Notes under the pieces: model-generated
Told to the model about the DNA's origin: nothing
The model's input: only the letters and a program-made list of their open reading frames with translations
The model's database searches: none
Origin: SpSt-398 sp033762195
GTDB lineage: Bacteria; Bacteroidota; Bacteroidia; Chitinophagales; Chitinophagaceae
Direction: 5' to 3'
Assembly: GCA_033762195.1 (NCBI GenBank)
Contig: JANRLV010000116.1
Span: 1-64,000, forward strand
DNA length: 64,000 bases
Part shown: in pieces, positions 7,291 through 17,221 of the stretch
How the letters are laid out: each line of letters starts with the position of its first letter
Numbering within the stretch: position 1 is the stretch's first letter
Position numbers and translations under genes: made by a program

Positions 7291-9264
7291 ATGCTTAATT
7301 CAAAAATACCCGCAGGACCTTTAGAACAGAAGTGGTCGGATTACAAAGGACATGTGAAGCTGGTCAACCCCGCGAACAAACGCAAACTGGAAGTGATCGT
7401 TATCGGTACCGGACTGGCCGGCGCATCGGCCGCCGCCGCCCTTGGGGAATTAGGTTATAAAGTAAAAGCGTTTTGTTTCCAGGATAGCCCCCGTCGTGCG
7501 CACTCGATCGCTGCACAGGGAGGAATCAATGCCGCCAAGAATTACCAGAATGACGGAGACAGTGTCTTCCGTCTTTTTTATGATACCGTAAAAGGAGGTG
7601 ACTATCGGGCCCGTGAAGCCAATGTACACCGCCTGGCCGAGGTAAGTACCAATATCATTGACCAATGCGTGGCGCAGGGTGTACCCTTTGCCCGTGAATA
7701 TGGAGGCCTGCTGAGCAACCGCTCCTTTGGTGGTACACAGGTTCAACGAACCTTTTATGCTGCCGGACAAACTGGACAGCAATTGTTGATCGGTGCCTAT
7801 CAGGCCCTCGAAAGACAGGTTTCCCTGGGGAACGTAGAAATGTATAACCGCCACGAAATGCTGGAGGTGGTACTTATTGATGGCAAAGCACGGGGGATCA
7901 TTGCCCGCGACCTCGTATCAGGACAACTCGAACGCCATTTCGGTCACGCCGTATTGTTGTGCTCCGGTGGCTATGGTAACGTTTTCTATCTTTCGACCAA
8001 TGCGATGGGTAGCAATGTGACCGCCATTTGGAAAGCGCATAAGAAAGGAGCCTATTTTGGAAACCCCTGTTTTACCCAAATACATCCCACTTGTATCCCC
8101 GTGTCGGGTGATCACCAGAGCAAACTGACACTGATGTCAGAATCGCTCCGGAACGATGGCCGTATCTGGGTACCCAAAAAACAAGGAGATAACCGTCATC
8201 CGGGACAGATACCCGAAGAGGAAAGGGATTATTACCTGGAGAGAAGATATCCCGCTTTTGGTAACCTGGTTCCGCGTGATGTGGCCTCCCGCGCTGCGAA
8301 GGAAAGATGTGATGCAGGCTTTGGGGTGGGTACCTCCAAACAAGCCGTTTACCTGGATTATGCGGATGCCATCAAACGGTATGGCCGCATTGAAGCCGGG
8401 AAACAAGGTCTCGCCAATGCAGACGAAGCCACCATCATTAAAATGGGGAAAGAAGTGGTCAAAGAGAAATATGGGAACCTCTTTGATATGTATGAGAAGA
8501 TCACCGGCGAAAACCCTTACGAAGTGCCGATGCGGATCTATCCGGCTGTACACTATACCATGGGAGGAATTTGGGTGGATTATGAACTAATGACCACCAT
8601 TCCCGGTTTATATGCATTGGGTGAAGCCAATTTCTCTGATCATGGCGCTAACCGCCTGGGTGCTTCGGCCCTGATGCAGGGGCTGGCCGACGGATACTTT
8701 GTGATCCCCTATACACTGGGTAATTACCTCGCCGATGATATTCGGACCAACTCGATTCCGACCAATCACCCGGCATTTGAGGAGGCAGAGAAATCCGTGC
8801 GTGACCGTATCGAAACACTCATGAATATCAAAGGGACACAAACCGTGGAAAGCTTCCACAAGCGTTTGGGTAAGATCATGTGGGATAAATGTGGAATGGC
8901 CCGGAATGCTGAAGGACTAAAACAAGCGATTTCGGAAATTCAACAGTTGAAAAAAGAATTCTGGAGTGATGTGCGTATCCCCGGAGAGATCAACGAAATG
9001 AATACAGAACTGGATAAAGCCAACCGTGTTGCCGACTTTATTGAACTCGGTGAACTGATGTGCCTGGATGCATTGGATAGAAATGAGAGTTGTGGGGGGC
9101 ACTTCCGTGAAGAGAGCCAAACAGAGGAAGGAGAGGCCAAACGCAACGACGAGCAATATTCGTATGTATCTGCCTGGGAATACAAAGGCGATCACCAATG
9201 GCAATTGCATAAGGAAGAACTGAACTTTGAAGTAGCGAAACCCACTCAAAGAAGTTATAAATAA
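7291..9264 (+). CDS. sdhA: Succinate dehydrogenase/fumarate reductase flavoprotein subunit
   Basis: The 657-residue catalytic subunit. It oxidises succinate to fumarate on the cytoplasmic side of the inner membrane. The FAD-binding dinucleotide fold is VIGTGLAGASAAAALGELG (about 36-54). RAHSIAAQGGINAA (about 70) contains the histidine that carries covalent FAD. HPTCIP and GEANFSDHGANRLGASALMQ are substrate and FAD-binding segments. Length and motifs match type-B SdhA. It is followed not directly by sdhB but by a 67-bp spacer that carries two copies of a short repeat (see repeat at 9274). Confidence 0.97.
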   Translation: MLNSKIPAGPLEQKWSDYKGHVKLVNPANKRKLEVIVIGTGLAGASAAAALGELGYKVKAFCFQDSPRRAHSIAAQGGINAAKNYQNDGDSVFRLFYDTVKGGDYRAREANVHRLAEVSTNIIDQCVAQGVPFAREYGGLLSNRSFGGTQVQRTFYAAGQTGQQLLIGAYQALERQVSLGNVEMYNRHEMLEVVLIDGKARGIIARDLVSGQLERHFGHAVLLCSGGYGNVFYLSTNAMGSNVTAIWKAHKKGAYFGNPCFTQIHPTCIPVSGDHQSKLTLMSESLRNDGRIWVPKKQGDNRHPGQIPEEERDYYLERRYPAFGNLVPRDVASRAAKERCDAGFGVGTSKQAVYLDYADAIKRYGRIEAGKQGLANADEATIIKMGKEVVKEKYGNLFDMYEKITGENPYEVPMRIYPAVHYTMGGIWVDYELMTTIPGLYALGEANFSDHGANRLGASALMQGLADGYFVIPYTLGNYLADDIRTNSIPTNHPAFEEAEKSVRDRIETLMNIKGTQTVESFHKRLGKIMWDKCGMARNAEGLKQAISEIQQLKKEFWSDVRIPGEINEMNTELDKANRVADFIELGELMCLDALDRNESCGGHFREESQTEEGEAKRNDEQYSYVSAWEYKGDHQWQLHKEELNFEVAKPTQRSYK

Positions 9265-9273
9265 TACCAAAAA

Positions 9274-9303
9274 GCTAATAGCTGAAGGCTAATAGCTTTT
9301 AGC
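9274..9303. repeat. GCTAATAGCT intergenic repeat inside the sdhCAB operon
   Basis: Two direct copies of GCTAATAGCT lie at 9274-9283 and 9288-9297, followed by a partial copy (TTTAGCC) at 9299. They sit between the sdhA stop and sdhB start. The same core recurs at 35935, 36030, 41476, 57426 and 63383. Confidence 0.75.
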
Positions 9304-9331
9304 CCCTAGTAATAAAAACCGAATTTCGACT

Positions 9332-10093
9332 ATGGAACACAAAAATATCAATCTCACGCTCAAAGTTTGGAAGCAAAAAAACAGCAATACATCCGGGGAA
9401 TTTGTGACCTATGATGTGAAAGACATTTCTACCGAAATGTCCTTCCTTGAAATGTTTGATGTATTGAATGAGCGCCTGATCCGCGAAGGAAAGGAACCGA
9501 TCGCTTTTGATCATGATTGTCGGGAGGGTATTTGTGGTATGTGTTCCATGTATATCAATGGCCGTCCCCATGGGCCCTGGCATGCCACTACTACCTGTCA
9601 ATTGCACATGCGTGCTTTTCAGGATGGAGAAACGATTGTCGTTGAACCCTGGAGGGCCAATCCGTTTACGGTGATAAAGGATCTCGTGGTGGACCGCAGT
9701 TCCTTTGACCGGATCATTCAGGCGGGAGGTTTTATTTCGGTAAATACAGGGAATGCGGTGGATGCCAATGCGATTCCCATTGAAAAAGAAAAAGCAGATG
9801 CTTCCTTTGCCGCTGCCGCCTGTATCGGCTGTGGCGCTTGTGTAGCGGCCTGTAAGAATAGTTCGGCCATGCTCTTCCTTTCTGCGAAAGTGACCCATCT
9901 GGCCATGTTGCCCCAAGGGTCGCCCGAACGCCGGAACAGGGCCCTGAACATGATCGCTCAAATGGATAAAGAAGGATTTGGTGCCTGTACAAATACAGGT
10001 GCCTGCGAGGCCGTCTGCCCCAAAGAAATTTCCCTGGCCAATATCGCCCGGTTGAATTCAGAATACCTGATGGCTGGGTTGACAGCAGACTAG
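9332..10093 (+). CDS. sdhB: Succinate dehydrogenase/fumarate reductase iron-sulfur subunit
   Basis: The 253-residue electron-transfer subunit. The N-terminal ferredoxin-like domain holds the [2Fe-2S] ligands C63, C68, C71 and C89. The C-terminal domain holds C164, C167, C170 and C174 (CIGCGACVAAC), and C219, C225 and C229 with CPKEI, the pattern for the [4Fe-4S] and [3Fe-4S] clusters. It passes electrons from FAD in SdhA to the hemes of SdhC. It is the last gene of the operon and is followed 2 bp later by a strong hairpin. Confidence 0.96.
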   Translation: MEHKNINLTLKVWKQKNSNTSGEFVTYDVKDISTEMSFLEMFDVLNERLIREGKEPIAFDHDCREGICGMCSMYINGRPHGPWHATTTCQLHMRAFQDGETIVVEPWRANPFTVIKDLVVDRSSFDRIIQAGGFISVNTGNAVDANAIPIEKEKADASFAAAACIGCGACVAACKNSSAMLFLSAKVTHLAMLPQGSPERRNRALNMIAQMDKEGFGACTNTGACEAVCPKEISLANIARLNSEYLMAGLTAD

Positions 10094-10095
10094 GT

Positions 10096-10138
10096 ATGAA
10101 AGACAGATTCCACGAAATCCGTGGAATCTGTCTTTCAT
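10096..10138 (+). terminator. Long perfect hairpin at the end of the sdhCAB operon
   Basis: Arms 10096-10113 and 10121-10138 are perfect 18-nt inverted repeats, and an extra G-C pair inside leaves a 5-nt loop. The U tract is weak (the right arm ends TCTTTCAT), so it may protect the mRNA 3' end as well as stop transcription. Confidence 0.75.
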
Positions 10139-10205
10139 TCCGGTCATCCAATTTTTCCTGCCCATATTGATCACTTTCGTATATTCAGGCACCAAATATT
10201 AAATT

Positions 10206-12365
10206 ATGCCTGCCTACAAACTTCTGCCAGCAGCCCTGCTATTTCTATTCGCCTGTAACAATCAAGACACCGTGAAAAGAGAACCTTATAAATGGCCCGA
10301 GGGCATCAAACCCCCGGTAGCCGAAAAGATCGATACAGCCCTTGTGGCGCATGGTGATACCCGAATAGACGAGTATTACTGGATGAATGATTTCTTTAAG
10401 AAAGGCCCCAGAAGCGCCGAAGTGGTCAAATACCTGGAAGAGGAGAACAAATACCTCGACACCATGATGGCCGGTGCCAAGCAACTTCGGGAAGATCTTT
10501 TTACAGAGATGAAAGGTCGTATCCAGGAGAAAGATGAATCAGTGCCTGTATTGAATAATGGATATTATTACTACAGCCGGACCGATGAAGGCAAGCAGTA
10601 CTACAAATATTGCCGCAAAAAAGGATCGCTGGATGCAACGGAAGAAATGCTCCTGGATGCGGATAAACTTGCCGAAGGCCATGGCTATTTTGCCGCCTCA
10701 GGTTATAATATCAGCCCGGATAATAAGTTGATGATCTTTGGTCTCGATACTATCTCCCGCCGCCAATATGTATTGCAAGTAAAGAACCTGGAAACAGGGG
10801 AGGTCTATCCCGAAAAGATCACTGGTACCAGTGGCTCAGGTGCCTGGGCCAGTGACAATAAGACTTTTTTCTATGGAGAAAATGATCCTGTAACTCTGCT
10901 GACCAAACGGATCAAGAAGCACGTGCTGGGTACGCCCGTTTCATCGGATGTGGTGGTGTATGAAGAAAAAGATCCCGCCAATTATATCGGGGTTTATAAA
11001 ACCAAATCACGCCGCTACCTGGTTATTTATTCCAGCGCAACGCTTTCGTCTGAGTTTCGCATCCTGGACGCGGAAACACCAGATCAGCCGTTTAAAGTTT
11101 TCCAGCCACGGATGAAAGATGTCCTTTACGGGATTGACCATTGGGGAGATAAATTCCTGGTGACCACGAATATGAATGCCAAGAATTTCAAACTGATGGA
11201 AACACCGGTGACGGCTACTACCAGTGAGAACTGGAAGGATGTGATCCCACATCGCGATGATGTATTGCTGGAAGGGGTGGACCTTTTCCAAAACTATTGG
11301 GTGATCACAGAACGGAAAGAAGGTCTGCTGCAAATGCGGATCCGTGATGTAGCAACGGGTGCAGAGCATTATCTTGATTTTGGTGAACCCGCTTATGCGG
11401 CCTATACAAGTTCCAATCCGGAATTCAATACGGAAGTGGTACGGTATTCCTATACGTCCATGACCACTCCCAATTCGGTGTTTGACTATAACATGAAAAC
11501 AAAGGCAAAGGATCTGAAAAAGGAACAGCCGGTATTGGGTAATTTCAATAAAGCGGATTATAAAACCGAACGGATCATGGCTGTTTCCCGTGATGGGGTA
11601 AAAGTGCCTGTATCCCTGGTGTACAAGACCAGCCTGTTTAAAAAGGACGGATCCTCTCCCTTGCTCTTGAATGGATACGGTTCTTATGGCAGCAGTTCAG
11701 ATGCCTATTTCAGCAGCGCCCGATTAAGCCTGCTTGACCGTGGATTTGTTTTTGCTATTGCGCATATCCGTGGTGGACAGGAAATGGGCCGTCAGTGGTA
11801 TGAGGATGGCAAGATGATGAAGAAGATCAACACCTTTAATGACTTCATTGATGCCGGAAAATTCCTCATCAGTGAAAAATATACAGGCCAGGGTCATTTG
11901 TATGCCGAAGGAGGCAGCGCCGGTGGCTTGCTGATGGGTGCCATTGCGAATATGGCGCCTGAACTTTGGAATGGCATCATTGCAGGAGTTCCCTTTGTGG
12001 ATGTGGTCACCACTATGTCCGATCCCAGCATACCCCTTACCACCAATGAATACGATGAATGGGGCAACCCGGCCAATAAGGAATCTTATTTCTACATGAA
12101 ATCCTATTCTCCCTACGACAATGTGGAGGCAAAGAACTACCCCAATATATTGGTGACAACGGGTTTGCATGACTCCCAGGTGCAGTATTTCGAACCCGCC
12201 AAATGGGTGGCGAGAATGCGCGCTAAAAAGACAGGGAATGGAATTTTGTTATTGAAAACCAATATGGAAGCAGGCCATGGTGGAGCTTCCGGCCGTTTTG
12301 ATGACCTCAAGGAAACGGCTCTCCAGTTTGCCTTCCTTCTCTCTCTCGAAGGAATCAATAAATAG
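10206..12365 (+). CDS. S9 family prolyl oligopeptidase-type lipoprotein
   Basis: A 719-residue serine peptidase of the prolyl oligopeptidase/oligopeptidase B family, which cleaves short peptides after proline or basic residues. The N-terminus is a lipoprotein signal (LLFLFACNN, lipobox Cys near 17), so it acts in the envelope. A seven-bladed propeller domain (about 70-430) is followed by the alpha/beta-hydrolase domain. The nucleophile is Ser571 in EGGSAGGL, the probable acid is the Asp in TTGLHDSQV, and the histidine is H691 in EAGHGG. It appears to be a single-gene unit, with a hairpin about 20 bp after the stop. Confidence 0.93.
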   Translation: MPAYKLLPAALLFLFACNNQDTVKREPYKWPEGIKPPVAEKIDTALVAHGDTRIDEYYWMNDFFKKGPRSAEVVKYLEEENKYLDTMMAGAKQLREDLFTEMKGRIQEKDESVPVLNNGYYYYSRTDEGKQYYKYCRKKGSLDATEEMLLDADKLAEGHGYFAASGYNISPDNKLMIFGLDTISRRQYVLQVKNLETGEVYPEKITGTSGSGAWASDNKTFFYGENDPVTLLTKRIKKHVLGTPVSSDVVVYEEKDPANYIGVYKTKSRRYLVIYSSATLSSEFRILDAETPDQPFKVFQPRMKDVLYGIDHWGDKFLVTTNMNAKNFKLMETPVTATTSENWKDVIPHRDDVLLEGVDLFQNYWVITERKEGLLQMRIRDVATGAEHYLDFGEPAYAAYTSSNPEFNTEVVRYSYTSMTTPNSVFDYNMKTKAKDLKKEQPVLGNFNKADYKTERIMAVSRDGVKVPVSLVYKTSLFKKDGSSPLLLNGYGSYGSSSDAYFSSARLSLLDRGFVFAIAHIRGGQEMGRQWYEDGKMMKKINTFNDFIDAGKFLISEKYTGQGHLYAEGGSAGGLLMGAIANMAPELWNGIIAGVPFVDVVTTMSDPSIPLTTNEYDEWGNPANKESYFYMKSYSPYDNVEAKNYPNILVTTGLHDSQVQYFEPAKWVARMRAKKTGNGILLLKTNMEAGHGGASGRFDDLKETALQFAFLLSLEGINK

Positions 12366-12384
12366 TTAGCCCTCGCGCCCCCTT

Positions 12385-12434
12385 GCGCCCTTGTGTCCTT
12401 GCGGTGAAAATGAACCGCCAGGATGCAGGGGCGC
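12385..12434. repeat. Imperfect GC-rich hairpin, CCTTGTGTCCTTGCGG type
   Basis: Two 21-nt arms (12385-12405 and 12414-12434) face each other across an 8-nt loop. As RNA, 17 pairs are canonical, three are G-U and one is a mismatch. It follows the S9 peptidase gene. The wording GTGTCCTT with flanking C-rich sequence recalls the larger hairpin at 20062, so both may belong to one intergenic repeat class. Confidence 0.55.
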
Positions 12435-12522
12435 CTGGATGCGTCAGGAATAAACTATATGAAAGTGAACGATTTACGCAATAAAATCCTGAATTTTACG
12501 CTTAGTATAAAAATGGCTGCTT

Positions 12523-15500
12523 TTGTATCGAAAACGGCTGATACTTGGTCTAATATTCCTATGGCTCTTCGCACTGGATACCAAGGCACAGGTTCCGGAA
12601 GATAAACCGGTGCTGGCCAGGTCCAATCTGCGCCAGAGAGTTATTCCCCTTTCTCCAACCGATACGCTCCTTATTGATTCGCTAAGCATTATCCCCGGCA
12701 CCTTTTCGATTGATCGCATTGCTCCTGACACCTATACACTCGATGCTATTAATGCCTTATTGGTTTGGAAAAAAAGGCCAGCCGATCCAACCATCACAGT
12801 TTCCTATCGGGTATTTCCTGGAAAGATCAATCCGGTTACGCAACGTTTGAATTTTGACAGCATCAGTTATAAGTTCTACTACGAACCAAAGACATTCCGT
12901 TACGGACCTGAAACCCCTGAACGCGGGATCTTTGATTTTGGGAATATCCAGTATAACGGGAGCTTTGACAGAGGCATTTCCTTTGGCAACAGCCAGGATG
13001 CTGTAGTCAATTCCAACCTGAACCTCACCTTGAATGGGATGTTAGGGGATAGCATCGAGATCAGCGCAGCTATCACCGATAATAATCTTCCCATTCAGCC
13101 AGATGGTACTACACAGCAGCTAAATGAATTTGACCAGATATACCTTCAATTCAAAAGAAAGAACTGGCAGCTCAATTTGGGAGATATCGATATCCGGCAA
13201 AATCAATCCTATTTTCTCAATTTTTATAAACGCTTACAAGGTATTTCCTTTCAAACGCAATCCGACCCCGGTGCAAAGACCCGGTCAAAAACACTGGTGA
13301 GTGGCTCCATTGCCAAAGGGAAATTTACCCGCAATGTTTTTCAGGGACTCGAAGGTAATCAGGGGCCGTATCGCCTTACAGGGGCCAACAATGAGCTTTA
13401 CTTCATCGTGCTGGCTGGAACGGAAAGGGTGTTCATCGATGGCCAATTATTGCAAAGAGGAGAGGATCAGGATTATGTCGTAAACTATTCCACCGCTGAA
13501 GTGACCTTTACCCCCAAACGCATGATCACCAAGGATAGCCGTATCCAGGTGGAATTTGAATATGCAGACAGGAATTACCTGAATGCCAATCTTTACCTGG
13601 CACAGGAATTGGGATTTGGGGAGAAATTCACCTTGCGTTTCGGTGCTTTCAACAATAGTGATGCACGCAACTCATCCATCAACCAGGTGCTGTCTACCGA
13701 ACAAAAGGCTTTTCTGGGTACCCTGGGTGATTCCATTCAAAATGCTTTATACCCCTCTGCCATCTTTGATACTGCCTTTGATGCGGGTAAGGTTTTATAT
13801 GAGAAAGTTTACTTCAACAACGGTACAGGGCTTGATTCTTTTTACCGGTATTCTACCGATCCCTCAGTGGCCTTGTACAATCTCTCCTTTATCGAAGTCG
13901 GTCAGGGTAAAGGAGATTACGCCCCCGACTTCAACGGTGCCAATGGGAAAGTGTTCAAGTATATAGACCGCATATCGGGTGTAAAACAAGGAAACTTTGA
14001 TCCCGTCATCCTGTTGGTTACACCCAAAAGGCAACAGGTATTCAGTCTGGGTATGGATTATAAGTTAAGCAAAAACACTTTGCTAAAAACCGAGTTGGCG
14101 ATGAGCCGATATGATCCAAATACCTTTTCAAAAGTACACAGTGGGGATGATCAGGGATTTGCCGCGAAATTCACGATCAATTCAAATCGGGAGTTAAGAC
14201 CAGCCAGTCCCGGACGGTTAAGACTCGCCACCGGATTTGATTACGAATACGTGCAGAGCCGGTTTAAGCCCCTCGAACGATTACGGAGTGTGGAATTCGC
14301 CCGTGATTTTGGTTTGCCCCTGAATGTAACCGCCGCCAATGAGCAGATATTCCGCGGATCGGCGCGATTGCAGGACAATAAAAACCATAGTCTGGATTAC
14401 CGTCTTTCGCATTACCGGAGAGGGGAGATCTATTCAGGTTGGCAACAAGCTATTCAACACAATGCGAATTGGAGCGGATGGACCTTCAACAATCAGTTCA
14501 TGCTTACACAGTTCAATGCAGACAATAGTCAGGGTGCCTACCTGCGACCGGTAATTGACCTCAGCAAGAAATTCACCAAACTCAAAGATTGGCGGCTGGG
14601 AGTGAATTACGCGGTGGAGAATAACACGGTGAAAAGTAAGGCTACGGATACACTGACCCCCTTGAGTTTTTATTTTGATAGTTATACTATCTATCTGCGT
14701 TCAGATGAACAAAAAAAGAACCGGTATGGCTTGAGTTTCTTCTCCCGTTCGGATAAATACATTTCCGCCAAGGAATTCATACGTGGCGATCGCAGTTATA
14801 ATTTTTCGCTCAGTACCGAGCTAAGGGCCAATGATAAACACCAGGTCGCCTTTAATGCCACCTATCGAAAATTAAAAGTACTCAACTCCATTTCTCCGCA
14901 AAAAGAAGATGAAACGGTTCTGGGACGTGTCAAGTATGAAGTCAACAATGAGTTCAAAGGCCTTTTCTCGGGCTATGTACTGTATGAATTAGGAACAGGG
15001 CAGGAGCAACGCCGTGATCTTACCTACCTGGAAGTACCGGCCGGACAGGGTGAATTTACCTGGAATGACTATAACAATGATGGCATCCAGCAATTGAATG
15101 AGTTTGAATTAGCACAGTTTACTGACCAGGCCAAATTCATCCGCATATTTACCCCCACCAATCAGTTTCTCAAGGCCAACTATATTCAATTCAACTACGA
15201 AGCCAGTTTTAATCCACGGGCGATGTTCAAGACATCGGATCTGAAGGGAATGAAAAAATTATTGTCGCGATTGAATTTCCGTTCCAGTTTTCAGGTTACG
15301 AATAAATCCGTTTCCAAAGGTGGTTATGAGTTGAACCCAGTTAAATTATCCCTGCAGGATACTTCGCTGATCACCCTGGGATCTGTTTTCACCAATATCT
15401 TTTCCATTAACCGGCAGAGTTCTGTCTGGGTACTTGATTTTACTTCCAATATCCGGAATGATAAATCTCTTTTGACCTATGGATATGAAAGCCGCCGAAG

Positions 15501-16023
15501 GAAAGAATGGGGAACCCGTTTTCGATGGAATATCAGTCCCTCATTCCAATTGGACCTGGCGGGTAAAAAAGGCGAGAACGGGTTGTTTACCCCTGGTTTT
15601 GCTAATCGAAACTATGACCTTGACCTGATCACCCTTGACCCACGGCTGACATTTTTGCGAAGCACCAAGTTTAAATTCATGACCGGGTACAAATTTGATC
15701 GGAAGGAGAATGATCCTGTTTATGGGGGAGAGGTATCTATTTCCCATGCCATTACCCTGGAAACAAAATATACAGTGCTTCAGAACTCGGCCATCATGGC
15801 GAAGATGACGGTGAATAATATCAAATACGATCATCCGACCAATACCACGGTGAGTTATATCATGCTGGATGGGTTATTACCCGGTCGAAATTTCCTTTGG
15901 ACACTTGACTACACCAAGCGGTTATTGAATAATGTGGAATTAAACCTGCAATATGAAGGCCGAAAACCCGGATTGGCCAGAACGGTACATGTGGGCAGGG
16001 CGACAGTAAGGGCGTTGTTTTAG
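12523..16023 (+). CDS. Very large exported outer-membrane protein of unknown function, TTG start
   Basis: The frame encodes 1,166 residues with an N-terminal signal peptide (LILGLIFLWLFALDTKAQ). There is no in-frame ATG before the signal peptide: an in-frame TAA lies at 12508-12510, so translation must start at TTG 12523 or a nearby CTG. After an N-terminal beta-rich region, most of the protein consists of alternating polar and aromatic stretches typical of outer-membrane barrels (QIYLQFKRKNWQLNLGDIDI, KANYIQFNYEASFNP). It ends in a short hydrophobic strand (VGRATVRALF). A WNDYNNDGIQQLNEFE segment resembles a calcium-binding loop. Homologous large proteins are widespread in Bacteroidota but I know no assigned function. 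Its stop codon directly abuts the convergent ychF stop. Confidence 0.85.
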   Translation: MYRKRLILGLIFLWLFALDTKAQVPEDKPVLARSNLRQRVIPLSPTDTLLIDSLSIIPGTFSIDRIAPDTYTLDAINALLVWKKRPADPTITVSYRVFPGKINPVTQRLNFDSISYKFYYEPKTFRYGPETPERGIFDFGNIQYNGSFDRGISFGNSQDAVVNSNLNLTLNGMLGDSIEISAAITDNNLPIQPDGTTQQLNEFDQIYLQFKRKNWQLNLGDIDIRQNQSYFLNFYKRLQGISFQTQSDPGAKTRSKTLVSGSIAKGKFTRNVFQGLEGNQGPYRLTGANNELYFIVLAGTERVFIDGQLLQRGEDQDYVVNYSTAEVTFTPKRMITKDSRIQVEFEYADRNYLNANLYLAQELGFGEKFTLRFGAFNNSDARNSSINQVLSTEQKAFLGTLGDSIQNALYPSAIFDTAFDAGKVLYEKVYFNNGTGLDSFYRYSTDPSVALYNLSFIEVGQGKGDYAPDFNGANGKVFKYIDRISGVKQGNFDPVILLVTPKRQQVFSLGMDYKLSKNTLLKTELAMSRYDPNTFSKVHSGDDQGFAAKFTINSNRELRPASPGRLRLATGFDYEYVQSRFKPLERLRSVEFARDFGLPLNVTAANEQIFRGSARLQDNKNHSLDYRLSHYRRGEIYSGWQQAIQHNANWSGWTFNNQFMLTQFNADNSQGAYLRPVIDLSKKFTKLKDWRLGVNYAVENNTVKSKATDTLTPLSFYFDSYTIYLRSDEQKKNRYGLSFFSRSDKYISAKEFIRGDRSYNFSLSTELRANDKHQVAFNATYRKLKVLNSISPQKEDETVLGRVKYEVNNEFKGLFSGYVLYELGTGQEQRRDLTYLEVPAGQGEFTWNDYNNDGIQQLNEFELAQFTDQAKFIRIFTPTNQFLKANYIQFNYEASFNPRAMFKTSDLKGMKKLLSRLNFRSSFQVTNKSVSKGGYELNPVKLSLQDTSLITLGSVFTNIFSINRQSSVWVLDFTSNIRNDKSLLTYGYESRRRKEWGTRFRWNISPSFQLDLAGKKGENGLFTPGFANRNYDLDLITLDPRLTFLRSTKFKFMTGYKFDRKENDPVYGGEVSISHAITLETKYTVLQNSAIMAKMTVNNIKYDHPTNTTVSYIMLDGLLPGRNFLWTLDYTKRLLNNVELNLQYEGRKPGLARTVHVGRATVRALF

Positions 16024-17121
16024 TTATACGTTAAACCGGAAATGCATCACATCCCCATCCTTAACGATATACTCTTTCCCTTCGATCCTGAGTTTACCCG
16101 CTTCGCGGCAAGCAGCTTCTGACCCGTACTGTACAAAGTCTGCATAGGAAATAACCTCTGCTTTGATAAACCCTTTTTCAAAATCGGTATGGATCACACT
16201 TGCTGCCTGTGGGGCTTTCCATCCTTCGTGAATGGTCCAGGCACGCACTTCCTGTACACCGGCTGTGAAATAGGTATAAAGATCAAGGAGTTTATAGGTG
16301 GAGCGGATCAACCGGTTAAGCGCAGGCTCGGTCATTTTGTATTCTTCCATGAAGAGCTGACGGTCATCCATGTCTTCCATTTCCGCGATCTGGGCCTCAA
16401 TGGAATTATTCATGATGATGACCTGGGCCTTTTCATTCTTTACCGCTTCGATCAATTGTTGGGAGAATTTATTCCCTGTATGCATGGAGGCTTCATCCAC
16501 ATTGGCCACATACAGAACCGGTTTCTCTGTCAGCAGAAAGAGATCGGCAATGGCAGGTCTTTCTTCTTTGGTGATCTCTAGTTCACGGATATTTTTGCCT
16601 TTCTCCAGATGATCCTTGCAGCGGATCAGCACTTCCAATTCAGCTTTGAGTTTGGGGTCAATACGTGCCTGCTTCTCGGTCTTCTGGATCTTCTTCTCCA
16701 CACTTTCCAGGTCTTTTAATTGAAGCTCTGTATCGATGATCTCCTTGTCGCCAACCGGATGAATAGGACCTTCTTCACGAAGGATATTTTCATCTTCAAA
16801 ACAACGGATGACCTGGATGATGGCATCTACTTCACGGATATTGGCCAGGAATTTATTACCCAGGCCTTCTCCTTTACTTGCCCCCCGTACCAGGCCGGCA
16901 ATGTCCACGATCTCGATCTGGGTAGGTACGATCCGATTCGGAACCACCAATTCAGCCAGTTTGTTCAGCCTTTCGTCCGGTACATCCACCAGGCCCACAT
17001 TGGGTTCAATGGTGCAGAACCGGTAATTGCTTGCCTGCGCTTTTGCGCTGTTACTCACTGCGTTAAATAGGGTGGATTTACCAACATTGGGAAGTCCTAC
17101 GATGCCTGCTTGTAATGCCAT
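16024..17121 (-). CDS. ychF: Redox-regulated ATPase YchF (Obg-family)
   Basis: A 365-residue cytosolic P-loop ATPase of the Obg subfamily, linked to ribosome binding and stress responses. The ATG at 17121 is chosen because the protein then starts at MALQAGIVGLPNVGKST, where the P-loop always begins in YchF; the frame is open further upstream but without family similarity. G-domain motifs include GLPNVGKST, DIAGLVRGAS and the altered specificity motif NVDE (instead of NKxD), which gives ATP preference. A TGS domain fills the C-terminal ~85 residues (YTYFTAGVQEVRAWTI to HFRFNV). Both ends match the usual length. Confidence 0.96.
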   Translation of the reverse strand: MALQAGIVGLPNVGKSTLFNAVSNSAKAQASNYRFCTIEPNVGLVDVPDERLNKLAELVVPNRIVPTQIEIVDIAGLVRGASKGEGLGNKFLANIREVDAIIQVIRCFEDENILREEGPIHPVGDKEIIDTELQLKDLESVEKKIQKTEKQARIDPKLKAELEVLIRCKDHLEKGKNIRELEITKEERPAIADLFLLTEKPVLYVANVDEASMHTGNKFSQQLIEAVKNEKAQVIIMNNSIEAQIAEMEDMDDRQLFMEEYKMTEPALNRLIRSTYKLLDLYTYFTAGVQEVRAWTIHEGWKAPQAASVIHTDFEKGFIKAEVISYADFVQYGSEAACREAGKLRIEGKEYIVKDGDVMHFRFNV

Positions 17122-17174
17122 GCTTTGATTTTCAGGCGGCAAAATTACTGACTTTGCATGAATTTGACACAGAA

Positions 17175-17200
17175 AAGGCCCCTGTAGGGACAGGGGCCTT
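17175..17200 (-). terminator. Terminator after the triple-rhodanese gene
   Basis: A perfect 11-bp stem (17175-17185 and 17190-17200) with a 4-nt loop. Read on the minus strand it is followed by TTTTC. It lies 21 bp past the rhodanese stop codon and upstream of ychF. Confidence 0.85.
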
Positions 17201-17221
17201 GATGTTAAATTATAAAGCACT

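Noticed and set aside
9274..9297. Possible CRISPR-like direct repeats
   Set aside because: Copies are 10 bp long with a 4-bp gap, and no spacer-repeat array or cas gene is present in the window.
12423..12605. Short plus-strand frame overlapping the start of the large outer-membrane gene
   Set aside because: It contains no signal or domain. It matters only because its ATG 12513 might reveal a sequencing error at the TTG start.
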